From Sialis fuliginosa (lineage: Eukaryota > Arthropoda > Insecta > Megaloptera > Sialidae): a stretch of 64,000 bases of DNA. Below, piece after piece: positions 52,521-64,000 of this stretch. The notes under the pieces are model-generated. The model made no database searches. It saw nothing but the letters and a program-made list of their open reading frames with translations, and was not told the DNA's origin. Every line of letters starts with the position of its first letter. Position 1 is the first letter of the stretch. The DNA lies in assembly GCA_961205875.1 (NCBI GenBank), contig OY540817.1:9955001-10019000 (forward strand). Reading direction: 5' to 3'. The translations under genes and the position numbers were made by a program.

Positions 52521-55500
52521 CTATCTCTTACTAGTCCAATTTCTACTTTGGTCTTTATTACTTAGTCTATCTTGAAGATCTCTTATTTGCTCTAGTAATG
52601 TTCGTTTTTCATCCAATAGTTTTGCTACATCGTTCTGGGCAGCCATCAAGCATGATCTTAATATATCAGTCTCTTCTTTCGACTGCCTTAATTTGCGATT
52701 TTCTTCAGAAACCCTTTCAAAGACAGCCAGCCGTCTTTGTAATTCATTGTTATCACATCTTAATTGTCTAGTAGTTATTTGAAGAGCTTCAAAGTCACGA
52801 TGTAAAGAATCAGTTGCTGCATCAAACAATTTTACATTAGTTTCAATCCAGTAAAGGAATTTTATTTATTTTATAATAAAATAATTTTTTTTTTGATAAT
52901 TTTAGGCGTTGACTAAAAGAAACGATGAAATAAAACAAAAACAAATATTTTCAATTGTCTCAGATTTGCCTCCCCTTCAAATTTATCACTCAGGACAATT
53001 GTTTTTTTTTGCCCACACATAAATACATCCCCATTTTTAACAAAAATCTTACCTATTGAACGAACTTCACTAAAGTTTGTAGAAGTATTCACAGATGGCT
53101 TGATATGTATGATACCCGTATCATCACGGAAAATATAAAGTTTAGTGATATTAACGTTAATAGGAATAGGTCCTGGTGATGTAATGTTACTTGGCGGACG
53201 ATCTTCAATCAAGTCCAATAAAATGTTTTGTAATTCCAGCTAAAATAAATAAATTCGATTATCAATGAGTTCTTCTATCAAATGTTAATAATTTCAAATA
53301 CCTCGACTGGAATATGTTCTCCTATAACTTCATCTTCTAACAAATCAGTCAATCCAGTAACCGTACTCATTGTTAATTTTAAATTAATGTTATCAACTTT
53401 TATATCTATGTCGTTATCAAATAACTTCATGAAATCATTGTGCTGTGTGAAATCAACATCTTGAGGGTCTGGTTTCTTATCGTGGTTCATACGCAATTTA
53501 ATACACGGTGCAGCACTACTGTCAACAGGGGCTTCGATCCATGCTCGTGAACGAGAACTAAATTTATTCTAAAGTAATTTCAAACAGTGTTAGTAATATG
53601 TACTGATTCGACAAATAAAATATTACTATTTGTACTACATTCTAAAATAGATTCATCAAAGCTATATTACATTACTAAGAATATTTTGACGAAGGAAAAC
53701 AAAATTGTTTTATTATTTTACGACATGTACACGCAAAAATGAATGTATTGTATTATTAATATCTGTAAAATCAATATTTATATATAAACCAATTTCAAAC
53801 AGATAAATATAAACAAACATTAAAAAATACAACAAAAACAGTAAGCACAAAAAATCTATACATACAAACAGAACTATGCACAAGTACAAAAAATGTACTT
53901 AAGTACAAAGTACTCTACAAAAAATGTTTTTAAGTACAAGTACAAATACTCTACAAAGAAATTTACTTAAATACAAATACATATATATAAGTATTTAAGT
54001 ATAAATATTAACAAATAGAACTACTCAAAAAAGTACATAAGTACCTGTACTTTTATAAATACATAAGTACTAATCAAACTACTCAAAAATGTACTTAAAT
54101 ACATTTATAAGTACATAAATATAAGTACAACTACTCAAAAAGTAGTAGTAGTAGTAGTAGTATTTGTACTTATTTATTTGCACAGCTCTGCATACAGACT
54201 GTACACTATATTTATACAATGTTGGAAATAAATAATATATAGAATGTCCCACGGGAAGATGTTGAAACTAATCAGCTGTCATTTTCAAATTGATGCAGTT
54301 ATTGAAAAACCAAAATTGCATTAAAAAGAGGAGTCTGCAATTCCATTTGGGTTGTGGTAGAAGCAAGAACGTGCATGTCAAAATCAATAATCTGACTACT
54401 ATCGAAAAGTACTTCATTTCGAGAGGTAAAGTATATGGCAGTTCTTGTAGGGGGTTTCGTATTAAAAACGGAATACATCAAATTAAGAGTGAAACCACAT
54501 AAAAAAGGTTATAATATACAATTTATATTATAATAATATAATGTACAAACATTTTATTGAATTTTATTTATACCCATTAAAAACTTCCGACTTTCTTCTT
54601 TTAAATACTATTTTTGTTTTTTCAATAACACTACTGGAAAAATGGAGAAATTGTGGATTTTTAATTATTTAAAAATATACACCTTAACCACAATAAAACA
54701 GTCTGGAACTGTTAGGCTTCTGATGAGGACTTCTCATGAAGTCGAAACACGTGTCGAGTGACATTCTTTTATTGTGGTTAAGGTGTATATCTTTAGTTCA
54801 AGTTTTCAATAACAGCATTCATTTGAAAATGACAGCTAATTAGTTTCAACACCTTCCTGTGGGACATCCTGTATAAATAACTTTGTGTTATTTTACACAT
54901 TTTTATTTCATTCCATATCTTACCAGAACTAATTGGCAGATGAAAATATGATCCTTTTGCAAAGACAAAACTCATGCTAAACGTAAGTGTGAAAACGGAG
55001 ATGGATATTGTACAAGTGTGTAAAATATCAACCAACACTTGTATAAGTACAGTGACAATTATTGTACTGTTTGATGAAAAAATTATACAATTTACTATAT
55101 ACATAATATTATATACACAAAACTTTATTCAAAAACTCAAACCACAGGGTTCTATTTTTAGTTTTGATTTAGTTTCAGTTTGAGTCTTTGTTTATAAAAG
55201 ATGCAAATAACGATAGTACCAAAACATAGTATATTTAAATATTATTTCAATTTAATGATTGGAAAAGTATTACTATTTCTGTTCTTAGTATCGCTGATGA
55301 ATCTATTTTTGTACATCGATAATACATACATTTATTCATTCACATGCCAAGTGAAAGGAAAGTGATAAAAGCAGCAATGTGGAGAATGAAATTTGTGAAA
55401 AACAGCAACAGTCTAGAGTCATCATTTTTACTAAAGTTAATGTTTATAATTTTAAATTTACTAACCGGAATTTATATTATTATTTAAATATACTGAAATA

Positions 55501-58500
55501 TTTTTTTTTAATTACGGAATTAGTAATCCTTTGATTTAAACAAAAACGATATACAAAATCATTATACAATAATAAATTTAAAAAATTTTAAAATAGTAAC
55601 CAAAAGTGTAAATAAATTTTTTTAAATCAATGAATTACTTTAATTGAATATTTGCAATTTAAAATAAAACTGTTGGTTATTTGACACATAAATGAAGCAA
55701 TGAAAATTAAACAATTTCAAAAAAAAAATCGGATAGTTTTTCATTTAAAATATGCCAAACAATTAACAATTTTATTGTCATTTCTGTATACTCATTCCCA
55801 TTAATATTTAAAAATTATTATCACTGATATAGATATTTTAGATCAGTGGTTCTTCACATTCTTGGAGTGGTAAAATACCTTCAATTATAAAATATTGTGA
55901 AACGGCAAAATTATATCCTTCCAAAAAAAGTTTTTTTTTATTTTCCTAAAAAATTGTGTATTCAAATAGCTTTTTCTTCGAAAAAATATTTTTTCTTAAA
56001 AAATTATTGGTTAATAAAGAAAATTTAGCTTGATAGATTGAAAAAATCAAAAAAGTATTTTTAAGCTGAGGATCTAAGCTGTCAAATGGCATGTTTAATG
56101 CTGCCAAAGTTGTAAAAAAAATTTAAACTTTTTTATATACCCTTTATTGGTATTTAGCTATATAAATTAAAGACTTCAAGCTTTAATTTCTTTTTTGAAA
56201 AATTACATTGCGATCATCTTCTAAATCACTAAAGTTACAGCTATTTGAATAGTGTACAATTTTTTAGGAAAATAAAAAAATATTTTAATTTTTTTGACAA
56301 GTGTATAATAAATATATTATACTTCATATAATAACAAATTTGTTAACAAAATACTGATTAAGAACCACTGTTCTAAATGCTAACATTCTAAATGCAATAA
56401 AATAGCATTTAAAAAATATAAAGCTGTATGCATTCTTCTAATAAAATAGGTATAAAAATATTTACAGTATAAGTTCCCTTAAAGTATACTCTTTAAATGT
56501 ATAAACCTTTCTTAATCTTTAAGAAGTTTATACTTTTAGTGAATTTACTTTAATTAAGGAGGAAAGCCACTGTTGCGGACAAAAAATCGAATTTTTTTAT
56601 GCATTTTTATAAAGTATACTTATTCAAAAATATTTAGAAAAAAATTAAGTTAAAAGTTACAGTCAATTTAGTCAGAGCAGGTAGTGTGGCTGATTACGAC
56701 CCTCAGAAAATTTCAATGCATTTTTCTCAAAACGACTTTTTTCTACCTTGTCCCAGCGATTCTTCAGACTAAAGAAACGATTAAGTTTTTGAAATTTTGT
56801 TATTTAATATTTTTAAGACCAATTGAATTAAAAAAAAGTGTTCAAAATGAAAAAAAAATTCAATCCGTTGCGATTTTGTGAAAATAATATATATAAAAAA
56901 AAACGGCTATGCACAAGCATAGCTACATTCATATAGATAATGATAAAATATATATTTATTTTTTCCGATAACCCATCTTGAAATTTCAATGGGACAATGG
57001 AGAAAAATATTTTTTTTTGATTGTCACATCGAGGCTTTGTAAATTTTTCATAAAATATTGGTACTGAATAAATTGAATATACACTTAATAAAATGCCTTT
57101 TCCCCAATTCTAAAATAATTAGTAAAACCTGTGAAAAAATTCCCAAACATTGACAATTTTTTGCCCCATGCATCACAGTGGCTTTCCCCTTAAGAGAATT
57201 TGTACTGTATTTTATTATAATATAATTATTTTGATACGCACCTTGCAGTTTTTAATTTATATTAAATATAAAAAGAAAAAATATTACAAGAATATTCAGC
57301 CACATATCTCAAATCCACATACATAAAATAATAAATTGTAGATATACCACGCAATACTTCAGTGCTTATAAAATGTATGAAAATAAATTAATACCTCGTT
57401 ATATAGTAAAAATGATGCAGATTTAGTTTTAAAAAATATATACATCAAATTGATTAAACTACCCTTAATTCTTTAAATGGAATAGATGACTTACAATACG
57501 GACTGACTATTTAACTACGTTAGACATGTTTCTAGCACGATGCAAATTAATTTAAAAAAGTCTGCCAATACCTTCATCTTGGCCTGCCAAGTGCCACATA
57601 AAACATTCAAGTCAAGAATCTCAGGAGAAGGCATGCAAAAAAGTTCAGACAAAAATGATAATGATTAAACGGTATCCACCAAAGTAAAAAGTTAACAGGG
57701 ACGGATAATTTAGTCAATTATATTACAAGAAAAACATTATGTTGTGATGATGTAAAGCAGTTTTAATTAACAGAGTTTTAAATTTAAATACAGTTAGTTT
57801 AGACATTTTCATTTCATGTACTATCGCTTGCAAAAGTAACAGTTCAATTTTGTTTGGTAAAAATTGAAAAGAAACCTTTTCTGGTTATCTTTCTCGGAGT
57901 TGAAGCTGTAGTTAAACAATCATTATTTGAAAATCAAGTTACATATATTAAAAATTATTAAAGTCTTAAAAGTTTTGAATTAATTATAAAAATAGATGAT
58001 GATTTTAATCAATTTTATATGCAATAAAATTGATTACTATTGAAATTATTTAAGTGATATGAAAAATGTGAGTGCTTTATTTTAATTTAATTGTAATAAT
58101 TTGCATAATATGTTACACAAAATCAAATTTAGAGGGGGTTTGTATGACCTCCTTAATGTTGAAATAAGTTAATGTAACAGCACCTTTTATAAATAATTAT
58201 AGTCCAGTCAAATTAGAATTTTTGTGCAATGTCTACAAAATCATCAATATGATTAATACATTAAAAATAGGCTAGCAATAGAAATGTAATCATTAGATAA
58301 GGTCAATAGAATTTTTGAGAAAAAATATCTCCGATCTAAAAATTCAATTTAAATTATATTAGAATACAATTGTAGTTTGATTCTGCTATAGAAATAATTT
58401 TTAATTTAACTAGACTATAATATATTTAAAACCTAATGAATTATTAAATATAAATCTCATCACAACAGAACGCTTTATAATAAAACATTAAATATCAAAA

Positions 58501-61500
58501 ACATGAAAATAGAACAAAACAAAATTTAGTGCTAGAAATTAATCATACATTATTACAATATTCTAAAAAAAAATTACAACTTTGCAAAACAGTGTATTTA
58601 GAAAATATATTACAGTTATGGAATTATTTTTAAAATGAAATAATATCCATCTCTGTTATAATAATCATTAAAATGTTGTCAATTCAACATATAGAAAGCC
58701 GGTGTGATATAAAAATTCAATAAATATTGACAAGTATATTTTGAAATTGTTTAATGAACAATCAGACTGAATATAAAAATAACAATTAACAAACAAAATG
58801 TACACTTTACCTGAAACTCATCCCACGGTATAGATCCACATTCTTCACACTTTATATTTGATACTTGAATCTTCATACTTGATGACAATCCCTGTGATTG
58901 TTGAATAAATTCAACCTTACCAAGTTTAAACGTAGCCATCGAAACCTGTACAAAAGTATTATTTATTTTTATATACAAAAGCCAATAACAACATTTAAAT
59001 ATTTGTTGCTGGCTACATAGTTCAGTGTTTATCTAGGAAAAAATAAATTAGATCTAATTTTTTTTCAAAAGTTCGATTGACGTCGATTAATATAGATCTA
59101 AAATTTGACTCAGCAATCTTTGTTTCTTAGATCCAGGTTTTTAGATTTATAGAAAACCTAATTTGATCTACATAGATCTCAAATTTGATTCAGCTATCTT
59201 TGTTTTTTTAGATCTATGTAAATCTAAAATTTGATTCGGCTATCTCTGTTCTTTAGGTTTATTTATGCAAATCTAATTTGATCTATGTATCTAAATTTTG
59301 AAAATAGATCTAATTTGATTAAAAAAAAATTTTTTTGATCAATCATAAATGTAAATATAAAAAAAATCTTTAAATCTAATTGACTAATTGATAAGAGATA
59401 CAAAAAATTAATGCAATGTAAACCATAGAAAATAATGTTTTCTACAACTTTAATTTTATTAATTTTTCCCTATCACAAGATAATTGAAAAAAAAAAACGA
59501 TAATTTCGTATAAGTAAAAAATTTGTTTATACAATCACAATATTTAACACTCTTTAGAACAAAAACTATTTTTGAAAACTCACCAAATCTCTTCTTTTAT
59601 ACGAACTAGCTAACGAGTGTTCACTTGGAGTCGTACTATCCTCTTCAATAACTTCACTGGCAACTTCCACAGCACTTGCTTTTATTTGAGTCGGTTCATA
59701 ATTCACTCTGAACATAGCATCATTGAATTCTGCATTTTTATCAGCTTCAGATTCAGCATAGCTTATCATGATGTAATTCTCGCTATCAGAACTAGCGTCA
59801 CTTCTAAATGATATTGTATCACTTGCATCTTCGATATTTATTGGTTTCAAGGCAGAATCTATTGAAGTCATTAAATTACTAAAACCTTTTTTCATTGAAC
59901 TCAAACCTATAAAAAATGTTAATGTTTAATTTTTAGTTTTGTAACAGAAATGGCATTTAAACCTTCAACATGCACCTAATTATGTGATGTTCAAGGTTTA
60001 AAAATGCTGGTAATAACAGCTTACCAGCATTAATATCTTTTGAAATACTAATATTTGAAAATGGCTGTGAAGACGGAACTGATTTTCCCGTAACAACACC
60101 ATTTGATGATTTCATATCAAAATTCACAAGTTGATTCTCGTTACTGAATTCCACTGATAAGGAAGGTGGCAATTCATTTACAGGAGAACTGATAACAGGA
60201 ATTTGTGTATATTTACGACTCTCGAGAGAATCCATGTGAAACGAAGAAACCGTCGTTGATTGCCACTGACTAAGACCTGCTAAACCAGAATTATTTAAAT
60301 TAAATATAAACTAATTTTTGTGCCAATGGATTACTTACTATTCATTAAATCATCAGCTATACTCGAAGAATCAGGAAGAACAGATTCCAAATCACCTCCA
60401 GATGATTCTTTTCCGGGACATTGCGACGGCATGACTAAAGTTACTTCTACTTGAGGTAAAACAGCACCAACAACTAAAGAGCTATTCATATTTTTTTTAA
60501 GGATCCTATTCGAATCCAACCCCAAAAACGTAGCCATTTCCGACAACTCTTCAGTCAAACGCAAAAGGAATAAATATTGATAATGATTTATCTGAACGCT
60601 TACTAGATTAGATACATGTGCTAAACAATGTATGTCTGCAATCTGAGGTTCTAACGTCTCGTACGAAGAAACACGATCTAGATTTAAGTGAGCCCAAATG
60701 GTTAATGGAAATGGATCGAGAAAAGGAACAGGTTTATTGCTACCAATTGCTTTAGTACCGAAAAACTCTCCCCATATCGGTTCCAGCTGAATACACCAGA
60801 CGTCTTTTGCTTCGGTCCAAAACAACTCCCTACTCAATTGTTTCCAGAGATCAGCTACGGTATTGTAAATAAAACCTTGCGGCGTTGGACGGACATTATC
60901 TTCCATTGAAATATGTTTTAAAAACTTATCTGTAACGACATAAAAATCTGATGGCAACGATGGAAAATCTGTTCCGAAAAATAAAGAACCCATGTGGCAA
61001 GCATCAATACATTTTGCGAGATCAGCACGTGATGCTTGTTCAATACTTCTAACATTCGTTATTAAAGCTCTAGATATTTGCAAATGTAGCGATTTAGGAC
61101 GATCTCGTTGATTAGGATGATCTATCGGACAATCAAAAATGATCTAAAAAGTGATAAAAATACATATAAAATAACACTGTTTTTATATACTGTCATGAAT
61201 AGTTTACCCTTGGCATGATGGCTTCTATTTTAACATCAAAATAAATTAAATCTGACACTGAAACATCCGATTTAGCCGATAATAATGACTTATGTAGATT
61301 AAGTAAAAACGAATTGGCCCACAAACAACTGTCTAAGTCAAAATTGATTTGTATTGGATTTAATTTCACATAGAATTTCGGTGGTGGTACTAAAACATAA
61401 TTTATTAAAATGAAAACATACACACATTATTTTTAATAATAACTTACCTGGAAATGGTGAATCACCAGGGTAATAGTAATATGTGAATTCTCCGTGAAAT

Positions 61501-63836
61501 ATCGATATGTCATCTGGGATATTATATCTCTCTTTGTCACCTGCGTAGAAATAAAAAATGTAGGATTTTCTCAAAAAGTAATAAGCAAATATAAAATGGG
61601 CATCATCGATTTCTACATGAAATGAGCATCACATCTAGCAATGTAGCTCATGCGCTAATCAAAGCAATTCATTTCATGCTTATGTATTTTCAGAGCTGTC
61701 AATACTTCAAGTACTTTTTAATACTTAAAGTACTATACTTTTTTTATCTTTTTTAAAAGCACGTTTAAATAAAAACAAGCATAGACCCAGACTATGCTCT
61801 ACGTCTATTTATGAAGATTCAATTTTTGAATCAGATCTACGGTAAAAAGTATCTATTTGATACTTCATGTAATTTTTCATATCTGATTATTTATTATAGC
61901 AAAAAGTACTTGATACTTAAAAGCTCTGTGAATTTTATATGAATTCTATTTGAATGATGTGAAAAATATGTTTGCTTTTTTTCTACGATTTTAATATTAA
62001 ATCAGGATATGAAGTTTTATTTAATTAAAACAAAAACATTAATAAAAAATTATTAAAACAAAACGCTTGAACTAAATTATCTACTATGGTACAGATAGAT
62101 AAGTTGCAGCTACCTGTACTTTGACCTTTATCTTTCCTCTTATGCTGGGCTGATTTCAAAAAAGCTTTATTAATAAAAATATTTTCAAGAATATTTAATT
62201 TACAATTAAAATCTAAATAAATATTTTATAATATAGTTTCACTTTTTTAAATCTTCATAAGTCCTATTAGATACATATTAACACTCTACATAGATGAGCA
62301 GTGAATAAATTAGCTGCACAAGTAAAAAAAAAAATGAGTGGACAAACCATTTAATTCATAAACTATAAGAGTTACATCAAATTTATGCATTTACGTTTTG
62401 GAGATAAAAATCTACGAGACCATATATCTAACTTTAATATTTAGGTAGCTGTAGATGTTTTATAAATGCAGGTGACGTTATTGCCACAGTAATAGCATAA
62501 ACTAAATAAAATTGATTCTCAGATTTAAATAGTACATTTATCACAGCTCATTTTATGAATATTTTGCTGACTTTATGTACAACCTTTCTCAAAAAGTATA
62601 CTCATAGAGACAATATATTAGTTATATTATCTCTATGGGTATACTCCATATATGTAATACTCCTATGTAGCCAGCCAAGAGAGAAGTTCAGAGAATTTAC
62701 TAGAGTGCAGACAATCGTTTCTCAGACGCACAGAAGTACCCGCGCGTCCCTTTTGCGTATGCTCGTGTTCATCATTTTGATTTCCATGTGATTTCCTGAC
62801 GGACGACATGTACACAAAAAGTCTTATTTCAAATTGTACCTCGACGCGCATGCGCATTTCAGAAAAAAGACACTTTTCTGCATCTCACTCTGGTAGCTTC
62901 TGTTCCTCTTACAAGCTCAAATGGGTGGCTAGCCATATAGGAGTATGTATTATATATGTATATGGTATATTCCTTAAACGTAACCTCACTCATACAATTT
63001 ACATCCCTAAATTGAGGTTATATTTAACTTTGCAACAATGTTTGTAACTGTTTAATTCTTTTTTAATGGGAATATCACACTTTATATTCAGGGAGGCTCT
63101 ACTGTATATATAAATAATTAATGATGCACCCCAAATTCACTATAAAATATACAGTATACCATATTTACAAATATAATTTGATAGTTTTAGGTGACAACAC
63201 AATAACTGACATTTTAATTATTTTTTGATATGTTAACACTTATTCTGATTTAGTTTTGCATGTTCTCTCATTTAGTCTGTATTTAAGTAATAAATAAATA
63301 CGTTAAAATAAACGGTTATTTTAATAATAACTGGAACAAAACAAGTCTAGTACACTTCAAACATTCAAATGGCTCTCCTGAGATATATTTTTGCAGTTAT
63401 CGTGTTATGGCCTAAGACGATTGATTAAAGCTAGCAGATTTAACATTGCACTTTTTTTCAATATGTATTTAAATTATATATACCAAAAATGTATTCTTAT
63501 AATTTTTTATTTTAAATACAAAAATTCATAATTTTCAGTAAAATCTATAAATCCTGGTATATATAATATTTTTATTAACATTCAAAAATAATTAATCAAC
63601 CAACCTGAAATGAATTCTTTAGCAACTACTTTCTTTGTTGATGTTACTTTATAGAAACAGAAATCTTGCACCCGTATTACAATTACTGTAGTCATTAATT
63701 TTGATAATTCATTTAGCACGTGATTTTTGATAGGATTTCCGCTGGGTTGAGAGTTTGCACTTTTCTTTAAAGCTTCTTGTGATCCATGGTTTGGAGAGTT
63801 GGAACATGATTCACTGCTTCCATTTACACTTGATGC
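52521..63836 (-). CDS. UHRF1BP1/UHRF1BP1L-family bridge-like lipid transfer protein (BLTP3), C-terminal 936 aa, 5'-partial
   Basis: VPS13-related bridge proteins of this family move lipids at endosomal/Golgi membrane contacts. Eleven exons: 63836-63605, 62149-62114, 61540-61448, 61389-61208, 61143-60339, 60279-60025, 59906-59584, 58945-58811, 53568-53302, 53239-53053, 52816-52521. All phases agree and the total (2811 nt) is an exact codon multiple ending in TAG. Family blocks include VKLNPIQINFDLDSCLWANS, DPFPLTIWAHL, DIHCLAHVSNLVSVQINHYQ followed by YLFLLRL, VGAVLPQVEVTLVMPSQCPG followed by KESSGGDLESV, and CEECGSIPWDEFQ. The last exon is a coiled coil (LRCDNNELQRRLAVFERVSEE onwards), as in UHRF1BP1L. 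The N-terminal chorein region lies right of the window. The donor GTTGGT at 63604 is weak, but the phase supports it. The final acceptor (GATGCAG) is the least certain junction. Confidence 0.88.
53880..54162. repeat. Degenerate AAGTACAxATAC array ending in (TAG)n
   Basis: Many imperfect units of about 12-20 bases built on AAGTACAAATACTC, followed by about seven TAG repeats at 54141-54162. A minisatellite-like, slippage-prone tract. Confidence 0.75.
54237..54875. mobile_element. Tc1/mariner-like MITE, about 640 bp, with a nested 112-bp element
   Basis: Ends TATAGAATGTCCCACGGGAA and, inverted, TATACAGGATGTCCCACAGG, continuing through mirrored GTTGAAACTAAT, AGCTGTCATTTTCAAAT and GTTATTGAAAA blocks (arms of about 65 bases). 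Inside, 54677-54698 and 54767-54788 are 22-base inverted repeats (core CACCTTAACCACAATAAAA) of a second small element. Confidence 0.8.
56463..57209. mobile_element. Pogo/Tigger-like MITE interrupted by another MITE
   Basis: Left TACAGTATAAGTTCCCTTAA and inverted right TACAGTACAAATTCTCTTAA are the ends of a pogo-type MITE. Its middle is interrupted by the element at 56554-57193. Confidence 0.7.
56554..57193. mobile_element. PiggyBac-like MITE inserted into the pogo-like MITE
   Basis: TTAA on both sides (56554-56557, 57190-57193), the piggyBac target duplication. Terminal repeats are GGAGGAAAGCCACTGT on the left and, inverted, GGGGAAAGCCACTGT on the right. No transposase ORF; a 65-codon ORF inside shows no domain. 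Confidence 0.75.
58946..59583 (-). other. BLTP3 intron with AGATCTA tandem units
   Basis: Between 59040 and 59340 a unit of about 70-90 bases recurs three times (AGATCTxAAATTTGAxTCxG, TATCTxTGTTxTTTAG), with more GATCTA scraps on both sides. Otherwise AT-rich and featureless. Confidence 0.7.
62150..63604 (-). other. BLTP3 intron with an inverted-repeat, GC-richer insert
   Basis: At about 62640-62970 there is a GC-richer block bounded by inverted ends (GTAATACTCCTATGTAGCCA left; TGGCTAGCCATATAGGAGTA right). A lone pogo-type terminus (inverse TACAGTAGAGCCTCCCTGAA) ends near 63105. No exon recognised. Confidence 0.6.
62640..62972. mobile_element. Inverted-repeat element of unknown family, about 330 bp
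   Basis: Ends as above, with arms of about 35 bases. The interior is GC-richer than the host intron (CCCGCGCGTCCC, CGACGCGCATGCGC). Short ORFs on both strands have no domain. It could instead be a regulatory element. Confidence 0.5.
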
Positions 63837-64000
63837 CTTCAAAAAAAATTGAAGATATACACTCATTAAAACTTAACAATTAAAGGAACTTCTATTTTCA
63901 TAAAAAACAGTGCAATATTCAAATAACTTTGGCAAAAAAAATTCAAAAAGGAAATTAAAGCTTAAAATGTCTACTTTAAAATTCCCGAAAAAAAATTATT

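Larger units (their letters stand above)
53569..58810 (-). other. Large BLTP3 intron (about 5.2 kb), transposon-filled
   Basis: Phase-0 intron with no exon recognised. It holds a degenerate AAGTACAAATAC array (53880-54160), a (TAG)n run, a Tc1-like MITE with a smaller element inside, and a nested piggyBac-in-pogo insertion. The remainder is plain AT-rich DNA. Confidence 0.7.

Noticed and set aside
52817..52846. Upstream extension of the last BLTP3 exon reading KFLYWIETNVKLFDA
   Set aside because: Protein-like, but no AG acceptor exists upstream before a TAA. CTAAT at the expected branch-point distance and GATGCAG as acceptor give a phase-correct join.
57530..57680. Possible small BLTP3 exon on the minus strand within the 5.2-kb intron (TTGGCAG ... 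GTATTGG)
   Set aside because: Only 12 bases long between the sites, and the flanking exons already join in phase 0 with a continuous family-like sequence.

Overview
This is an AT-rich (roughly 70-75% by eye) animal nuclear window, almost certainly from an insect. The evidence is short exons with GT-AG introns, a low-complexity repeat cuticle (pro-resilin-like) gene, an insect-type Pax6 homeodomain, and a dense load of small non-autonomous DNA transposons and RTE-like LINE tails. I cannot fix the insect order from the sequence. Four protein-coding loci could be assembled exon by exon with matching splice phases; everything else is intronic or intergenic. | Layout: (1) 1323-3556, minus: a complete three-exon secreted cuticle protein gene with a TATA box. 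(2) 3.65-28.3 kb: a long exon-poor stretch carrying repeats, several GC-richer islands and a striking pair of abutting perfect palindromes. (3) 28315-31398, plus: the 3' half of a Pax6 gene (twin-of-eyeless type), with homeodomain and conserved C-terminus in four exons. I did not find its paired-domain exons, so they probably lie left of the window; if so, the cuticle gene sits inside a Pax6 intron. (4) 31.4-39.5 kb: intergenic, full of MITEs. (5) 39491-47580, minus: a ZC3H11A-type triple CCCH zinc-finger mRNA-export protein (complete CDS, 447 aa). (6) 47.6-52.5 kb: intergenic. (7) 52521-63836, minus, running off the right edge: the C-terminal 936 aa of a UHRF1BP1/UHRF1BP1L-family bridge-like lipid transfer protein (BLTP3), in 11 exons. 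| The genes are not a functional unit: one structural cuticle protein, one eye/brain transcription factor, one nuclear RNA-export factor and one membrane-contact lipid-transfer protein. The most unusual content is non-coding: abutting perfect 34-bp and 68-bp palindromes at 17932-18033 within a cluster of GCAGTAA/TTACTGC motifs; a piggyBac-like MITE (TTAA duplication) nested in a Tigger/pogo-like MITE inside a BLTP3 intron; a hAT MITE with a perfect 8-bp target duplication inside a Pax6 intron; a fully pairing pre-miRNA-sized hairpin at 24.2 kb; and an inverted pair of ~545-bp repeats flanking the Pax6 3' half. No CRISPR array, tRNA, rRNA or viral gene was recognised.
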